Counted from the stretch's first letter, positions 54,028 to 62,955 are shown. The stretch: DNA of 64,000 nucleotides from Microvirga sp. TS319 (GCF_041276405.1 NZ_JBGGGT010000002.1:3387001-3451000), one strand, 5' to 3'. The notes: generated from the letters alone by a model not told the origin. Numbers and translations are program-made.

Positions 54028-56749
54028 AAGGAGCATCCGCCAGCTTCCCGGGCTCCTCGATGGACGCGATGGGAAGCGTCACGAGGCGCAGCTCCGGGTC
54101 GTCGGGATCGGCCCGCACGGAAAAGCCGAGGTTGCGGCACATGTCGAGCATCGTGCTGTTCTCGCGCAGGACCTGTCCCTCGACCTCGCGAAGTCCCTCC
54201 GCCTTCGCCCATTCGATCATCTGGCGCATGAGAATCCACCCGAGGCCCATCCCCTTGAGATCGGAGCGCAGGAGAATGCCGTACTCGCCCGTTTCATGGT
54301 TTGCGTCCGCATGCACGCGCACGGCGCCCATCATCTCGCCGGTCGCTTCATCGAAGGCCACGAACGCGATGGCGCGGGCGTAGTCGAGCTGTGTCAGGCG
54401 CGCCAGGAAGGTGTGGCTGAAGTCGCGGACGGGCGCGAAGAATCGAAGGCGCAGATCCTCGGGCGTGATCTTCTCGAAGAAATGCTTGAACGCCTCCTCG
54501 TCCTCGGGCCTGACGGGACGCACGAAAGCCTTGCGTCCGTTGCGCAGGGTGACCATGCGCTCCCACTCCGTCGGATAGGGCCTGACGGCGAAGCGCGAAT
54601 GGCCGCTCCCTTTCCTGACCTCCGGGGCAACGAGCACGCGGGCATCGACCGCGATGACACCCGTGTGATCGGCCAGCAGCGGATTGATGTCGAGCTCCCG
54701 CACCTCCGGCACGTCGGCGGCGAGCTGCGCGATCTTCACGAGAGTGAGCGCGATCGCGCGCTCGTCGGCGGCAGGCACGTCGCGATAGGCCTTGAGACGG
54801 CGCGCGACGCGGGTGTGGGCGATGAGATCGTCCGCGAGCTTCAGATCGAGCGGTGGCAGGGCCAGCGCCCTGTCGTTGATGACCTCCACGGCCGTTCCGC
54901 CGCGCCCGAACAGCACGACCGGGCCGAAGGCCGGATCGTCGGCGAGGCCCGCGATCAGCTCGCGCGCCTTGGCCCGGCGCACCATCGGCTGAACCATGAC
55001 GCCGGTGATCGCCGCATCCGGCCGCAGGCGCGCGGCGCGCTCGAAGATATCGGCCGCCGCCTTGCACACCGATTCCTCCGTGGTGAGGTCGAGCTGCACG
55101 CCCCCGATATCGGACTTGTGCACGATATCGGGCGAGAGCACTTTCACCGCGACGCGACCGCCCTCGGCCAGGATGGGGCGCGCGGCTTCGACCGCCTCGT
55201 CGGGCGTCCTCGCCAGCATCACCGGAGCCGTGGGAATATCGTAGGCCCGGAGAAGCGCATCGACTTCGAGGGGATTGAGCCAGCGGCGGTTCTCCGCCAG
55301 CACCTGAGCGACGATCGCGCGCGCAGCCTCCGGGTCCGGGGAGAAATCATGCGGCAGGTTATCGGGTGTCTCCATCAGCTCCGTCTGCGCCTCGCGATAG
55401 CGCACGAGCTGAATGAAGCCTCGCACCGCGTCGGCCTCGGTCGCGTAATGAGGAATCCGCGCCGACTCGAAAACCCGCGCAGAATCCGGATCCTCGCCGA
55501 TCCAGGCCGCGAAGACCGGCTTCTGCCGGTACCCCTTTGCGCGGTGGCGCCTGATGACCTCCGTCACGGCGCGCGCCACATCGGCCGCGCCCGCGACGGC
55601 TGTCGGCACGTTCAGGATGAGGACGGCGTCGTTCGCCGGATCGGCGAGCAGCGCTTCGAGCGCGCCGGAATAGCGGGCGGGATCCGCGTCGCCGATGATA
55701 TCGACGGGGTTCGACTGCGACCATGTCGGCGGGAGGATGGCGTTCAACTGGGCAAACGTCTGGGGCGAAAGCTCGGCAAGCACCCCGCCCATGTCGATGA
55801 GACGGTCGGTCGCGAGAACGCCGACGCCGCCGCCGTTGGTGAGAAGCGCGAGGCGATTGCCGGGAAACGGCTTCTGCCGCCCGAGCGTCTCGGCCGCCGC
55901 GAAGAGCTGGTCGAGATCCAGCACCCGCAGCAGGCCGGCCCGGCGGAACGCGGCGTCGTAAACCGCATCGGAACCGGCCAGGGCGCCGGTATGGGTCGCG
56001 GCCGCCTTCGCCCCCTGCACATGGCGGCCCGCCTTGATCACCACGACGGGCTTGATGCGCGCCGCGGCGCGCGCCGCCGACATGAACTTCTTCGCGTTGT
56101 CGATGGACTCGATGTAGAGAAGGATCGCGCGCGTGCCCGCATCGGCGGAGAAGAAATCGAGGCAATCGCTGAAATCGACGTCCATCTTGTCGCCCAGGGA
56201 CACGATGGCGGAAAAGCCGACCTGCCGCTTCGCAGCCCATTCCACCAGACCGACCGCCACGGCACCCGATTGCGAGATGAGGGCGAGATCCCCGGGCTTC
56301 GCGTCATGCGCGGCGAAGCTCGCGTTCATGCGCGCGCGCGGCGACAGAATGCCGATGCAATTCGGGCCCACGATGCGCAGGCCGTAGCGCCGCGCGGCGA
56401 GTCTCACCTGCTGCGACAGGGAATCCGCGCCGTAACCGAGACCGGTCGTCGCGATAATGGCGGCGGCGACCCCTCTCTTTCCTGCATCCTCGATCACGCC
56501 CAGCACGCTGTGGGGCGGCACTGCGACGACGACGAGGTCGGGCGTTTCGGGAAGCCTGGCGATGGAGGGATAGCAGGGCCTGCCCTCGACCTCGTCATGA
56601 TGCGGGTTGACAGGATAGAGCGCGCCCGCGAACCCGCCCTGGATCAGGTTCCTCAGGAAGGTCAGCCCGAGAGAGCGGGGGCGCGGGCTCGCCCCGACGA
56701 CAGCGATCGACCGGGGGGAGAACAGAGTGTCGAGGCGATAGGTGGACAT
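54026..56749 (-). CDS. Pat-type protein: ADP-forming acyl-CoA synthetase domains fused to GNAT acetyltransferase
   Basis: This 907-residue protein begins with a CoA-binding Rossmann domain (SIAVVGASPRPRSLGLTFLR), then succinyl-CoA ligase-like domains with THTGALAGSDAVYDAAFRRA. An ATP-grasp domain (MLARTPDEAV, GGRVAVKVLSPDIVHKSDIG) follows, and a GNAT domain lies near residues 735-890 with LRSDLKGMGLGWILMRQMIE. The layout matches Pat/YfiQ lysine acetyltransferases that silence acetyl-CoA synthetase. The His in HTGA could retain a ligase function or be a relic. ATG 56749 is favoured by AAGGA; a longer frame adds 12 residues. Confidence 0.93.
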   Translation of the reverse strand: MSTYRLDTLFSPRSIAVVGASPRPRSLGLTFLRNLIQGGFAGALYPVNPHHDEVEGRPCYPSIARLPETPDLVVVAVPPHSVLGVIEDAGKRGVAAAIIATTGLGYGADSLSQQVRLAARRYGLRIVGPNCIGILSPRARMNASFAAHDAKPGDLALISQSGAVAVGLVEWAAKRQVGFSAIVSLGDKMDVDFSDCLDFFSADAGTRAILLYIESIDNAKKFMSAARAAARIKPVVVIKAGRHVQGAKAAATHTGALAGSDAVYDAAFRRAGLLRVLDLDQLFAAAETLGRQKPFPGNRLALLTNGGGVGVLATDRLIDMGGVLAELSPQTFAQLNAILPPTWSQSNPVDIIGDADPARYSGALEALLADPANDAVLILNVPTAVAGAADVARAVTEVIRRHRAKGYRQKPVFAAWIGEDPDSARVFESARIPHYATEADAVRGFIQLVRYREAQTELMETPDNLPHDFSPDPEAARAIVAQVLAENRRWLNPLEVDALLRAYDIPTAPVMLARTPDEAVEAARPILAEGGRVAVKVLSPDIVHKSDIGGVQLDLTTEESVCKAAADIFERAARLRPDAAITGVMVQPMVRRAKARELIAGLADDPAFGPVVLFGRGGTAVEVINDRALALPPLDLKLADDLIAHTRVARRLKAYRDVPAADERAIALTLVKIAQLAADVPEVRELDINPLLADHTGVIAVDARVLVAPEVRKGSGHSRFAVRPYPTEWERMVTLRNGRKAFVRPVRPEDEEAFKHFFEKITPEDLRLRFFAPVRDFSHTFLARLTQLDYARAIAFVAFDEATGEMMGAVRVHADANHETGEYGILLRSDLKGMGLGWILMRQMIEWAKAEGLREVEGQVLRENSTMLDMCRNLGFSVRADPDDPELRLVTLPIASIEEPGKLADAP

Positions 56750-56842
56750 GAGGCGATCCTTCGTCTCGCGGGAACCTTGGCGCATCGTGCGGGACCGGAG
56801 GTCCGCGCGCCGGTGCGATGCTCCGATGCGGCTCCCCGAACC

Positions 56843-56893
56843 TAGAGCATCGGACGCAAAAGTGGGTACCGGTTTTGCGTGAAAAGATGCTCA
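56843..56893. repeat. Short R1-like palindrome, relative of the 58-bp tandem unit
   Basis: It runs tagagcatcggacgcaaaag to gtgaaaagatgctc with gtgggtaccggttttgcg inside. Its complement is the unit of the tandem array at 26755. A different palindrome (R2, copy 2) follows at 56907. Confidence 0.8.
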
Positions 56894-56906
56894 AAAACAT
56901 AAACTT

Positions 56907-56946
56907 ACAGCATCGGATGTAGGTTCGATTTCACGTCCGATACTGT
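56907..56946. repeat. Interspersed repeat family R2, copy 2
   Basis: Arms agcatcggatgtaggttcga and tcacgtccgatactgta mirror the first copy at 2767. The two R2 copies are the only ones noticed. Confidence 0.5.
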
Positions 56947-57003
56947 AATGTCCGAGACCCAAGGGTCAAATGCGGTGGATCAATTCCGGCGACGGCGCAG
57001 AGG

Positions 57004-59736
57004 CTACTCCGCCAGCACCCGGGTCGGCGGGAAGATCACCTCCACGAGCGTGCCCTCCTTGGGACTGCTCGTGATCTGCATGGCGCCGCGATTGGCCTCG
57101 ACGAGGGCCTTGGTGAGCGGAAGCCCGAGGCCCGTTCCACCGGGCCTGCGGGAGGTTGCGATCTGGCGGAACGGTTCGAGCGCCGCCTCGACCTCCTCCG
57201 GTGTCATGCCGATGCCCGTATCCCGCACACGGAACGCCACCTCGCCCCGGTCCGTCATGGCGGTCGAGACGATCACCTGCCCGCCCGCATCCGTGAATTT
57301 GATGGCATTGGACACGAGATTGAGTGCGATCTGGCGCATGGAGCGCTCGTCCGCCACCACCTGCGGAATCCTGGACGCGAAGCTCGTGCGCACGACGATC
57401 CGGTCCCGCATGGCCTGCGGCTGAAGCAGGGTCACGCAGCCCGACACGAGGTCGTTGAGATTGACGCCGGTAAACGACAGCTCGAGACGGCCCGCTTCGA
57501 CCTTCGCCAGATCGAGCAGGTCGTTCACGAGACTGATCACATGCGATCCCGATGCGTGAACATCGCGCAGGTATTCTTTGTAGCGCTCGTTCCCGATCGG
57601 ACCGAAGCGCTCCTCCAGCATCACCTCGGCAAAGCCGATGATCGCGTTGAGCGGCGTGCGGATTTCATGGCTGATCTTGGCGAGAAGATCGGATTTCTGA
57701 GCGCTCGCCTCCTCCGCCGCGCGCCTGGCGCCGACGAGCTCGCCCTCCGCCTTCTTGAAGGTGGTCATGTCGCGCAGCACGGCGCAGAACTTGCGGTCCG
57801 CGCCCTCTTCCGCAGCGGCCCCCACCTGCCCCATAGTCATGAAGAGCGGGATGGTGCCGCCCTGCCGCTCGCGGCCCAGCACTTCGCGACCGTCGTTCAG
57901 CAGGCTCGCAACTCCGGGCGAACGCAGGCCGTCGAGGTATTCGAGCGCTTCCTTGTGGCTTTCGGGCGCGAGCAGAACCGTGATCGCGCTGCCGGCGACC
58001 TCCCGCTGATGATAGCCGAACAGCGCCTCGGCCGAGCGGTTCAGGGTCAGGATCCGGCCGGTCTCGTCGAACAGGATGACGCCGTCGGTGGCCGTGTCGA
58101 GAATCGATTCCAGCTCCTGCACGCGGCTGTCCTGCGCGCCCGATGCCTGATCCCGTCCGAAGGACCTGCGGATGAGCATGAGTTGCGCCGGCCCGCCGTT
58201 CCACTCGCTCTCCGATCCCCGCACGGCGACCGCGATGGTCGCGCCGTCGCGCGTCGTGAGCGAGAGCCGCGTATCGTCCTCTGCGGACGGATTCAGGGCG
58301 GGAGAGCCGCGAAACAGCTGCACGAGACCGCCCTCGCCCATGATCTCGTCGGTCGTCGGATAACCGGTCAGATCGAGGAAGAAGCGGTTGGCGAACAGAA
58401 TGGTCTCGTCGCGATGAACGATGATGCCGACCGGAAGACGGTCGAGAATCCTCTCGGAACTGTCGGAGGATCCGGAAGACCCTACCGGCGCGCTCTCGGC
58501 GAGGCCTGCGAGGTCGCTGGCAGCCTCTTCGCGCGGACTCGCCTCTTCGGGAGAGGCTAAGGTTTCGGAGCTCTTTTCCTCAAGTCGCGCCCCCAGGGCG
58601 CGGGCAATTTCGCGAAAGGCGCTGCGCTCTGCGGACGACAGGCTCGAGGTGGGCCCCGGACGCGCGGTTTCGCCGACGCCGCCCTGTTGCGGGCTCTCAT
58701 CGGCCGGTGAGGATCGGCCGGCGGGCTTGGGGCCCGAGAGCGCTTCCGCCACCCGGTCGCGCAAGTGGGCGAACCAGTTCTCGTCCTCTCGGGGTGCGCC
58801 CTCCGTGACCTCCGGCTCTTCCGGTTGCGTCTCTTCGGGCGGAGGGAAAGGCAAGGCGGCATCCGTGAGATAGGTCTCGGCCTCGGCGCCAGGGTGGATC
58901 GCCGCGTCCCTCTCGCGCATCTCGCTCATGCGCAGCAGACCGAATCCGCGGAACCCGATGAGCTCGCGGCCGACTCCGAAGACCGGCATGCCGCCCAGAT
59001 CGACCGGCACCTCCGTGGCCCGGTCGTCCATGGCCCAATAGACGGTCCGTGCGCTCCAGGTCTCACGGCGGGCGAAGCGACCGGAGATCTCACCTTCGGG
59101 ATCGGACACGACCGTCGCGGCCAGGTCGTCCCATGTCCGTCCCACGATCGTCCCGGCCTGCCGGCCGACCGCTGCGGCGAGGGCCGGCGACACTTGGGTG
59201 AAACGTCCCTGGGCATCGGCCTGCCAGAGGAAACGGATGGAGCCGGGCGGCTTGCCCTGCGGCGCCGGGGCCTCCTCCGAAGCCGCGCTCGCAGGCCCGG
59301 AAACCGCACTCCGATCCTCCCGCGAAACGGCCGTCGCGTCCCGACGCTCGAAGCCGTGAGGGACCGGCCCCAACAGGGCCGTCACGAGGACTTCCTCCCC
59401 TGTCTCGAGAGCGGCCAGGCGGCAGGCGCACGGGATGGGTTGCCACGGGCGGATCGGATTGAGGCGAAGCCGCTCCAGGCGCGCTCCCCTGCGGGGAGCC
59501 GCCCCTCCGGCCAGGACCCTCAGGCGGTCACGGGCGCGAAGGTCGGAAACGAGCCTCCCGGCTCCGTCGGCAAAGGCTTCCCGCAGCCCTTCGGCGGCGG
59601 GCGAGGCCCAGAGAAGCCGTTCGACGGCACGGTCCCAGACGAGAACGGGCGCTCCGGGCCGGGTCATCAGGCCAAGATCCGGTTCGGCGGAAAGCCGTGC
59701 GACCAGCGCTTCGTATTGGTTGGGAGCCCCGTCCAT
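57004..59736 (-). CDS. PAS-domain sensor histidine kinase, PdhS/PleC-like
   Basis: This 910-residue cytoplasmic kinase has a variable N-terminal half, Glu/Ser/Pro-rich segments near 300-420, one PAS-like region (RILDRLPVGIIVHRDETILF), a second PAS (ILDTATDGVILFDETGRILT) and a kinase core. The phospho-His lies near residue 690 (ISHEIRTPLNAIIGFAEVML, EERFGPIGNERYKEYL). The ATPase boxes are NLVSNAIKFTD, VRDTGIGMTPEE and GTGLGLPLTK. The core is very like PdhS/PleC/DivJ kinases acting on DivK in Rhizobiales. No response regulator is nearby. It is divergent from the phasin operon. Confidence 0.92.
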   Translation of the reverse strand: MDGAPNQYEALVARLSAEPDLGLMTRPGAPVLVWDRAVERLLWASPAAEGLREAFADGAGRLVSDLRARDRLRVLAGGAAPRRGARLERLRLNPIRPWQPIPCACRLAALETGEEVLVTALLGPVPHGFERRDATAVSREDRSAVSGPASAASEEAPAPQGKPPGSIRFLWQADAQGRFTQVSPALAAAVGRQAGTIVGRTWDDLAATVVSDPEGEISGRFARRETWSARTVYWAMDDRATEVPVDLGGMPVFGVGRELIGFRGFGLLRMSEMRERDAAIHPGAEAETYLTDAALPFPPPEETQPEEPEVTEGAPREDENWFAHLRDRVAEALSGPKPAGRSSPADESPQQGGVGETARPGPTSSLSSAERSAFREIARALGARLEEKSSETLASPEEASPREEAASDLAGLAESAPVGSSGSSDSSERILDRLPVGIIVHRDETILFANRFFLDLTGYPTTDEIMGEGGLVQLFRGSPALNPSAEDDTRLSLTTRDGATIAVAVRGSESEWNGGPAQLMLIRRSFGRDQASGAQDSRVQELESILDTATDGVILFDETGRILTLNRSAEALFGYHQREVAGSAITVLLAPESHKEALEYLDGLRSPGVASLLNDGREVLGRERQGGTIPLFMTMGQVGAAAEEGADRKFCAVLRDMTTFKKAEGELVGARRAAEEASAQKSDLLAKISHEIRTPLNAIIGFAEVMLEERFGPIGNERYKEYLRDVHASGSHVISLVNDLLDLAKVEAGRLELSFTGVNLNDLVSGCVTLLQPQAMRDRIVVRTSFASRIPQVVADERSMRQIALNLVSNAIKFTDAGGQVIVSTAMTDRGEVAFRVRDTGIGMTPEEVEAALEPFRQIATSRRPGGTGLGLPLTKALVEANRGAMQITSSPKEGTLVEVIFPPTRVLAE

Positions 59737-59879
59737 GGTGGCCTCGATCCTACCCCTAAATAGAAGAACCTTATGGAAAAGGTTTTAGACGATTGTTGGC
59801 AAGGTGGCAGCAGGTCCGGGCTCTTGAATCCATTTACTTTCAGGTAACCTTAATACTTCAGGCCCGAAGACGGTTGATT

Positions 59880-59912
59880 TTGCACCGCACAATGTGATAT
59901 TGCACTGCACAA
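59880..59912. promoter_or_regulatory. Paired 13-bp repeats before the phasin gene, probable PhaR sites
   Basis: TTGCACCGCACAA (59880) and TTGCACTGCACAA (59900) differ at one base and are 20 bp apart start to start, two helical turns. Phasin promoters are controlled by PhaR, which binds TGC/GCA-rich sites in Paracoccus and related bacteria. The sites end 22 bp before the start codon, where they would block transcription. Confidence 0.7.
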
Positions 59913-59934
59913 ATATCTGAAAGAGGAGCGATCC

Positions 59935-60315
59935 ATGGCGACGAACCCGAACCAGCCTTACGAAATCCCCGCCGAAATGCGGGACTTCGCGGAAAAGAGC
60001 GTCGAGCAGGCCCGCAAGGCCATCGACGGCTTCATGAACGCGGCCCAGAAGACGGTCGACACCTTCGAAGGCTCGGCCAACACGGTCCAGGCCAGCGCGA
60101 AGGATGCCACCCGCAAGACCTTCACCTATGCCGAGCAGAACCTTTCGGCCGCGTTCGATCTCGCTCAGCGCATGGTGCGCGCCAAGGACATGCAGGAAGC
60201 CATGCAGATCCAGGCCGAGTTCGTGCGCACCCAGTTCGAGGCCATGCAGAGCCAGATGAAGGAATTCGGCTCGCTCGCCCAGTCGGCGATGAAGCAGCCG
60301 GGCTCGAAGAAGTAA
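59935..60315 (+). CDS. Phasin family protein
   Basis: Phasins coat polyhydroxyalkanoate granules. This 126-residue, almost fully helical protein shows the phasin block ARKAIDGFMNAAQKTVDTFE and ends with AQSAMKQPGSKK. Heptad patterns suggest trimers or tetramers. AGAGGAG before the ATG is a good ribosome-binding site. It heads a two-gene cluster with the next phasin-like gene. PhaR-type repeats upstream suggest induction when granules form. Confidence 0.93.
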   Translation: MATNPNQPYEIPAEMRDFAEKSVEQARKAIDGFMNAAQKTVDTFEGSANTVQASAKDATRKTFTYAEQNLSAAFDLAQRMVRAKDMQEAMQIQAEFVRTQFEAMQSQMKEFGSLAQSAMKQPGSKK

Positions 60316-60348
60316 GCGCCTTCTCAGAAATCTCGCGAGGACGTCCCG

Positions 60349-60843
60349 ATGACGGAAACCAGGAAGACCAGGACCCGCACCGCCAAGAGCGCGCCGAAGG
60401 CCGATCTCATCGAGCTGGCCGCGAAGCCCGCTGCCGAAGCGACGGAGGCGATGCAGGCCCCGGAACCCGCGCCCGCCCCGAAGGCCTTCGTGTCCGCCGC
60501 AGAGCCGGAGAGCGAGCCCTTCGCCTTGTCCCTGCGCGATCAGGGCGAGGTCATCCGCCGGGCGATGCGCGAAACGGTCGCCGCCTCCGCCAAGGGTGCT
60601 CTCGAGGTGAACGAAAAGGTCATCGAGGCCCTGCAGATCCAGGGTCACGCGGCCATCGACCTGTGGCGCACGGCGCTCGACAATTCCCGCGGGCCGGAAG
60701 GCTTCAAGGCTCAGACCGGCGCTGCCCGGCAGGCCTTCGAGGCGGCCACCGCCCCGTGGAAGGACGTCGCCGAGGCAACGGCCCGCTGGATGGCCCGGAG
60801 CGTAGAGCCGCTGCAATCGGCCTTTCTGCGGCCGACCCGCTGA
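60349..60843 (+). CDS. Phasin-like protein with basic N-terminus
   Basis: This 164-residue protein has a Lys/Arg-rich head (TETRKTRTRTAKSAPKA), an Ala/Pro linker and a helical phasin-type domain (IRRAMRETVAASAKGALEVN, EKVIEALQIQGHAAIDLWRT). The basic head resembles granule-and-nucleoid binding phasins such as PhaM-like proteins, which help partition granules; that is inference. It follows the first phasin by 33 bp with GCGAGGA as ribosome-binding site. Together they should coat or space PHA granules. Confidence 0.85.
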   Translation: MTETRKTRTRTAKSAPKADLIELAAKPAAEATEAMQAPEPAPAPKAFVSAAEPESEPFALSLRDQGEVIRRAMRETVAASAKGALEVNEKVIEALQIQGHAAIDLWRTALDNSRGPEGFKAQTGAARQAFEAATAPWKDVAEATARWMARSVEPLQSAFLRPTR

Positions 60844-60886
60844 TTGCCCGCTATCGGACGCCCGCCTCATGCCTTAAGGCTTGGCC

Positions 60887-61345
60887 ATGACCGGCCAAGC
60901 CTTTCCTCATTCGCGCGTCCCCGTTCCGGCGGTCATCGCCGTCGTCGTTCACGAGGGACGCGCCCTTCTCGTGCGCAGAGCCAATCCGCCCGACGCGGGA
61001 CGCTGGGGCTTCCCGGGCGGCAAGATCGATTTCGGCGAGACGGTCGCGGATGCCGCGATCCGGGAACTCCGGGAGGAGACCGGCATCGTCGGTGAGGCGC
61101 AGGAGGTCATCGCCACCCTGGACGTCCTGGTGCCCGGCGACGACGGGAGCATCCGCCAGCACTATGTCCTGATCGCCGTCCGGTGCCGCTGGCTTTCGGG
61201 CGCTCCCCTGGCCGGCGACGACGCGCTCGACGCGCGCTGGTTTTCTCTGTCCGAGCTCGATCCCGCAACGCTGCCCATGAGTGCGGACGTGGACGTGATC
61301 GCCCGGCAGGCCGAAGCCATGTCCCGACAGGTGGGTGGCCTCTGA
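60887..61345 (+). CDS. NUDIX hydrolase (ADP-ribose pyrophosphatase-like)
   Basis: This 152-residue protein is of MutT/ADPRase type. The Nudix box is GGKIDFGETVADAAIRELRE followed by ETGI, which is complete. The preceding strand WGFPGG is typical of ADP-ribose or NADH pyrophosphatases. ATG 60887 lacks a strong ribosome-binding site. It is transcribed in the same direction as the phasins with 43 bp between, possibly part of the same transcript. Substrate is not certain. Confidence 0.9.
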   Translation: MTGQAFPHSRVPVPAVIAVVVHEGRALLVRRANPPDAGRWGFPGGKIDFGETVADAAIRELREETGIVGEAQEVIATLDVLVPGDDGSIRQHYVLIAVRCRWLSGAPLAGDDALDARWFSLSELDPATLPMSADVDVIARQAEAMSRQVGGL

Positions 61346-61353
61346 TCCTCCTC

Positions 61354-61465
61354 GCGCTTCGTGCGAAAAAGTGGTCCCGGTTTTTCGCAAGGACGATGCG
61401 CTCACCAAAGAAGGGGGCATCGGATTCAATCCCAAAAGTGGATTCCACTTTTCACGTCCGATGCT
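61354..61465. repeat. Interspersed repeat R1, copy L
   Basis: It runs gcgcttcgtgcgaaaaagtg to cacgtccgatgct, carrying aaaagtggattccactttt. It is followed within a few bases by another partial copy at 61468. Together they fill the first part of the 466-bp gap before the Omp gene. Confidence 0.85.
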
Positions 61466-61467
61466 TC

Positions 61468-61540
61468 GGCGCATCGTGCGAAGAAGCGGCCCCGGTTTTT
61501 CGCAAGAACGATGCGCTCCTTCCGAGAAGGAGCATCGGAC
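61468..61540. repeat. Interspersed repeat R1, copy M (truncated)
   Basis: Copy from ggcgcatcgtgcgaagaagc to aggagcatcggac; the second palindrome is missing. It ends next to a minus-strand terminator. Confidence 0.8.
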
Positions 61541-61544
61541 AAGA

Positions 61545-61695
61545 AAAAGCCCCGCCTTGGAAGCGGGGCGAAGTTTGTCTCTAAACTTTGGTTCGGCAAA
61601 TTTAATCCGAGCGCCCTTGTGCAACGGGAACACCACGACAGCAACGACTCCAAGCTCTCATGGTTTATGAAAAGTAAAGATTCATAAATCATCAA
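61545..61695 (-). ncRNA. Possible small RNA transcribed on the minus strand
   Basis: Reading the minus strand, three hairpins occur in a row: cgg-attaaatttg-ccg, aaagttt-agagac-aaactt and gccccgc-ttccaag-gcggggc. The last is followed by TTTTT, a clear terminator, yet no protein gene lies on this strand for it to serve. AT content is higher than around. The 5' end is unknown; 61695 is a rough guess. The only frame on this strand (89 codons) runs through an R1 copy and is unlikely to be real. Confidence 0.35.
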
Positions 61696-61777
61696 GCATA
61701 TTGCCAGCGAATACAGGCAATCATATTGCAGAGGTACCCCCTCCGGCTTATGACACCCGGGACAGGCAATTAATGCC
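61681..61777. promoter_or_regulatory. AT-rich control region before the Omp gene
   Basis: It contains ttcataaatcatc (also found 48 bp before bfr), the inverted repeat attgcc...ggcaat (10-bp spacer, 61700-61721) and a small ggca-attaa-tgcc hairpin. They suggest regulation but no known regulator motif is matched. Confidence 0.3.
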
Positions 61778-61811
61778 TACCCTGCTTCGTGTTTGGAACG
61801 GAATGACAGTG

Positions 61812-62516
61812 ATGCGTACCCTCTCTCTCAATCTCCTCGCCGCCGCAGCCGCCATCGGCATCGCGTCCAGCGCCCAGGCCGCCGACCTGCCGTCCCGCTA
61901 CTCCCCGGCCCCTGCCTACAATGCCCTGCCGGTCTTCACCTGGAGCGGTTTTTACGCCGGCGTGAACCTCGGCTACGGCCGCAGCACGGGCGCCAGCCAG
62001 TACTATGACGAGGCCTTCAACGTCACCGGCGGCGGACGCAAGAGCGGCTTCCTGGGCGGTATCCAGGGCGGCTACAACTACCAGCTCGGCATGTTCGTGG
62101 TCGGCGCCGAAGCCGACCTTCAATACGCTGCCATCGGCGACAAGAGCGCAACCTATCGCGGCATCAATTACCGGGGCGAGGACGACGGCTACTTCGGCAC
62201 GGTCCGCGCCCGTGCGGGTCTTGCCCTCGATCGCGCTCTCGTGTTCGGCACGCTCGGCTTCGCCTATGGCAACATCGGCGGCAACAAGGGCCTCGACGCG
62301 GCGCTCGGCTACCGCCGCGACAGCAGCGTGAGCGGCGGCTGGACCATGGGTGGCGGCGTCGAATATGCCGTGACGGACAATTTCACCGCGAAGGTCGAAG
62401 GCCTCTACGTGAACCTCGACACGAGCGACAGCTATGCTCTCGCCAACCGCATCAACATCCGCCGCGACACGGAATTCGGCGTGTTCCGCGCCGGCCTGAA
62501 CTACAAGTTCAACTAG
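61812..62516 (+). CDS. Outer-membrane beta-barrel protein, Omp25/31-like
   Basis: This 234-residue protein has a signal peptide (MRTLSLNLLAAAAAIGIASS, cut after AQA). The mature opening ADLPSRYSPAPAYNALPVFT and the first strand WSGFYAGVNLGYG are hallmark features of Rhizobiales Omp25/31 proteins. Alternating strands fill the rest, and it ends in FRAGLNYKFN with the terminal aromatic needed for BAM recognition. An earlier ATG at 61803 is also possible. The TAG stop codon is the first TAG of an R1 repeat. Confidence 0.94.
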   Translation: MRTLSLNLLAAAAAIGIASSAQAADLPSRYSPAPAYNALPVFTWSGFYAGVNLGYGRSTGASQYYDEAFNVTGGGRKSGFLGGIQGGYNYQLGMFVVGAEADLQYAAIGDKSATYRGINYRGEDDGYFGTVRARAGLALDRALVFGTLGFAYGNIGGNKGLDAALGYRRDSSVSGGWTMGGGVEYAVTDNFTAKVEGLYVNLDTSDSYALANRINIRRDTEFGVFRAGLNYKFN

Positions 62517-62682
62517 CGCATCGTGCGGACCCGGGGCGGCCCGCGCTCGTGAAAAGTGGACCTGGTTTTCGCTGACGCGGCCCTTCGGGTCACGAACGTG
62601 GCCCTTCGGATCCGCTCGAACGATGCGCTGTTCTACAGCATCGGACCCAAAAGTGGATTCCACTTTTCCGCACGATGCTCTA
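62516..62682. repeat. Interspersed repeat R1, copy N (long variant, starts on a stop codon)
   Basis: It begins in the Omp stop codon with gcgcatcgtgcggacc and carries the insertion cgctgacgcggcccttcggg as in copy B. The final part aaaagtggattccactttt leads to gcacgatgctct. It occupies much of the 439-bp gap; the rest holds a terminator and no gene. Confidence 0.85.
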
Positions 62683-62706
62683 AGCGGACCGGATCGAATC
62701 GGCAGG

Positions 62707-62734
62707 AAGGGCCCGATGCGAGCATCGGGCCCTT
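62707..62734 (+). terminator. Terminator downstream of the Omp gene
   Basis: Arms aagggcccgatgc and gcatcgggccctt around ga are followed by ctcgtcttt. It lies after the R1 copy, so the Omp transcript probably includes the repeat. Confidence 0.75.
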
Positions 62735-62955
62735 CTCGTCTTTGCGCTCCGGGCGGGCGAACGGACGGGTCGCAAGGCAATAGGTTACACAAACACAATC
62801 ACGCCTCTTTTAAGACTTGCCTCCCGTCCGAAGACGACGTCATAATTCGGCGCATCCACGACGATTGCTCATCCCGTCCGACCGGCGGATGAAGTCCGAG
62901 ACAGAACCTGTGGCCGCCGGCGATCCGGCGGCTGGCAGACATTAAGAGTGCAGCT

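Noticed and set aside
54296..56845. 849-codon plus-strand open frame opposite the Pat-like gene
   Set aside because: Antisense shadow with no recognisable domain.
61570..61640. tRNA-like piece (ggttcg...aatccgagcg)
   Set aside because: No complete cloverleaf, acceptor stem or anticodon arm can be drawn.
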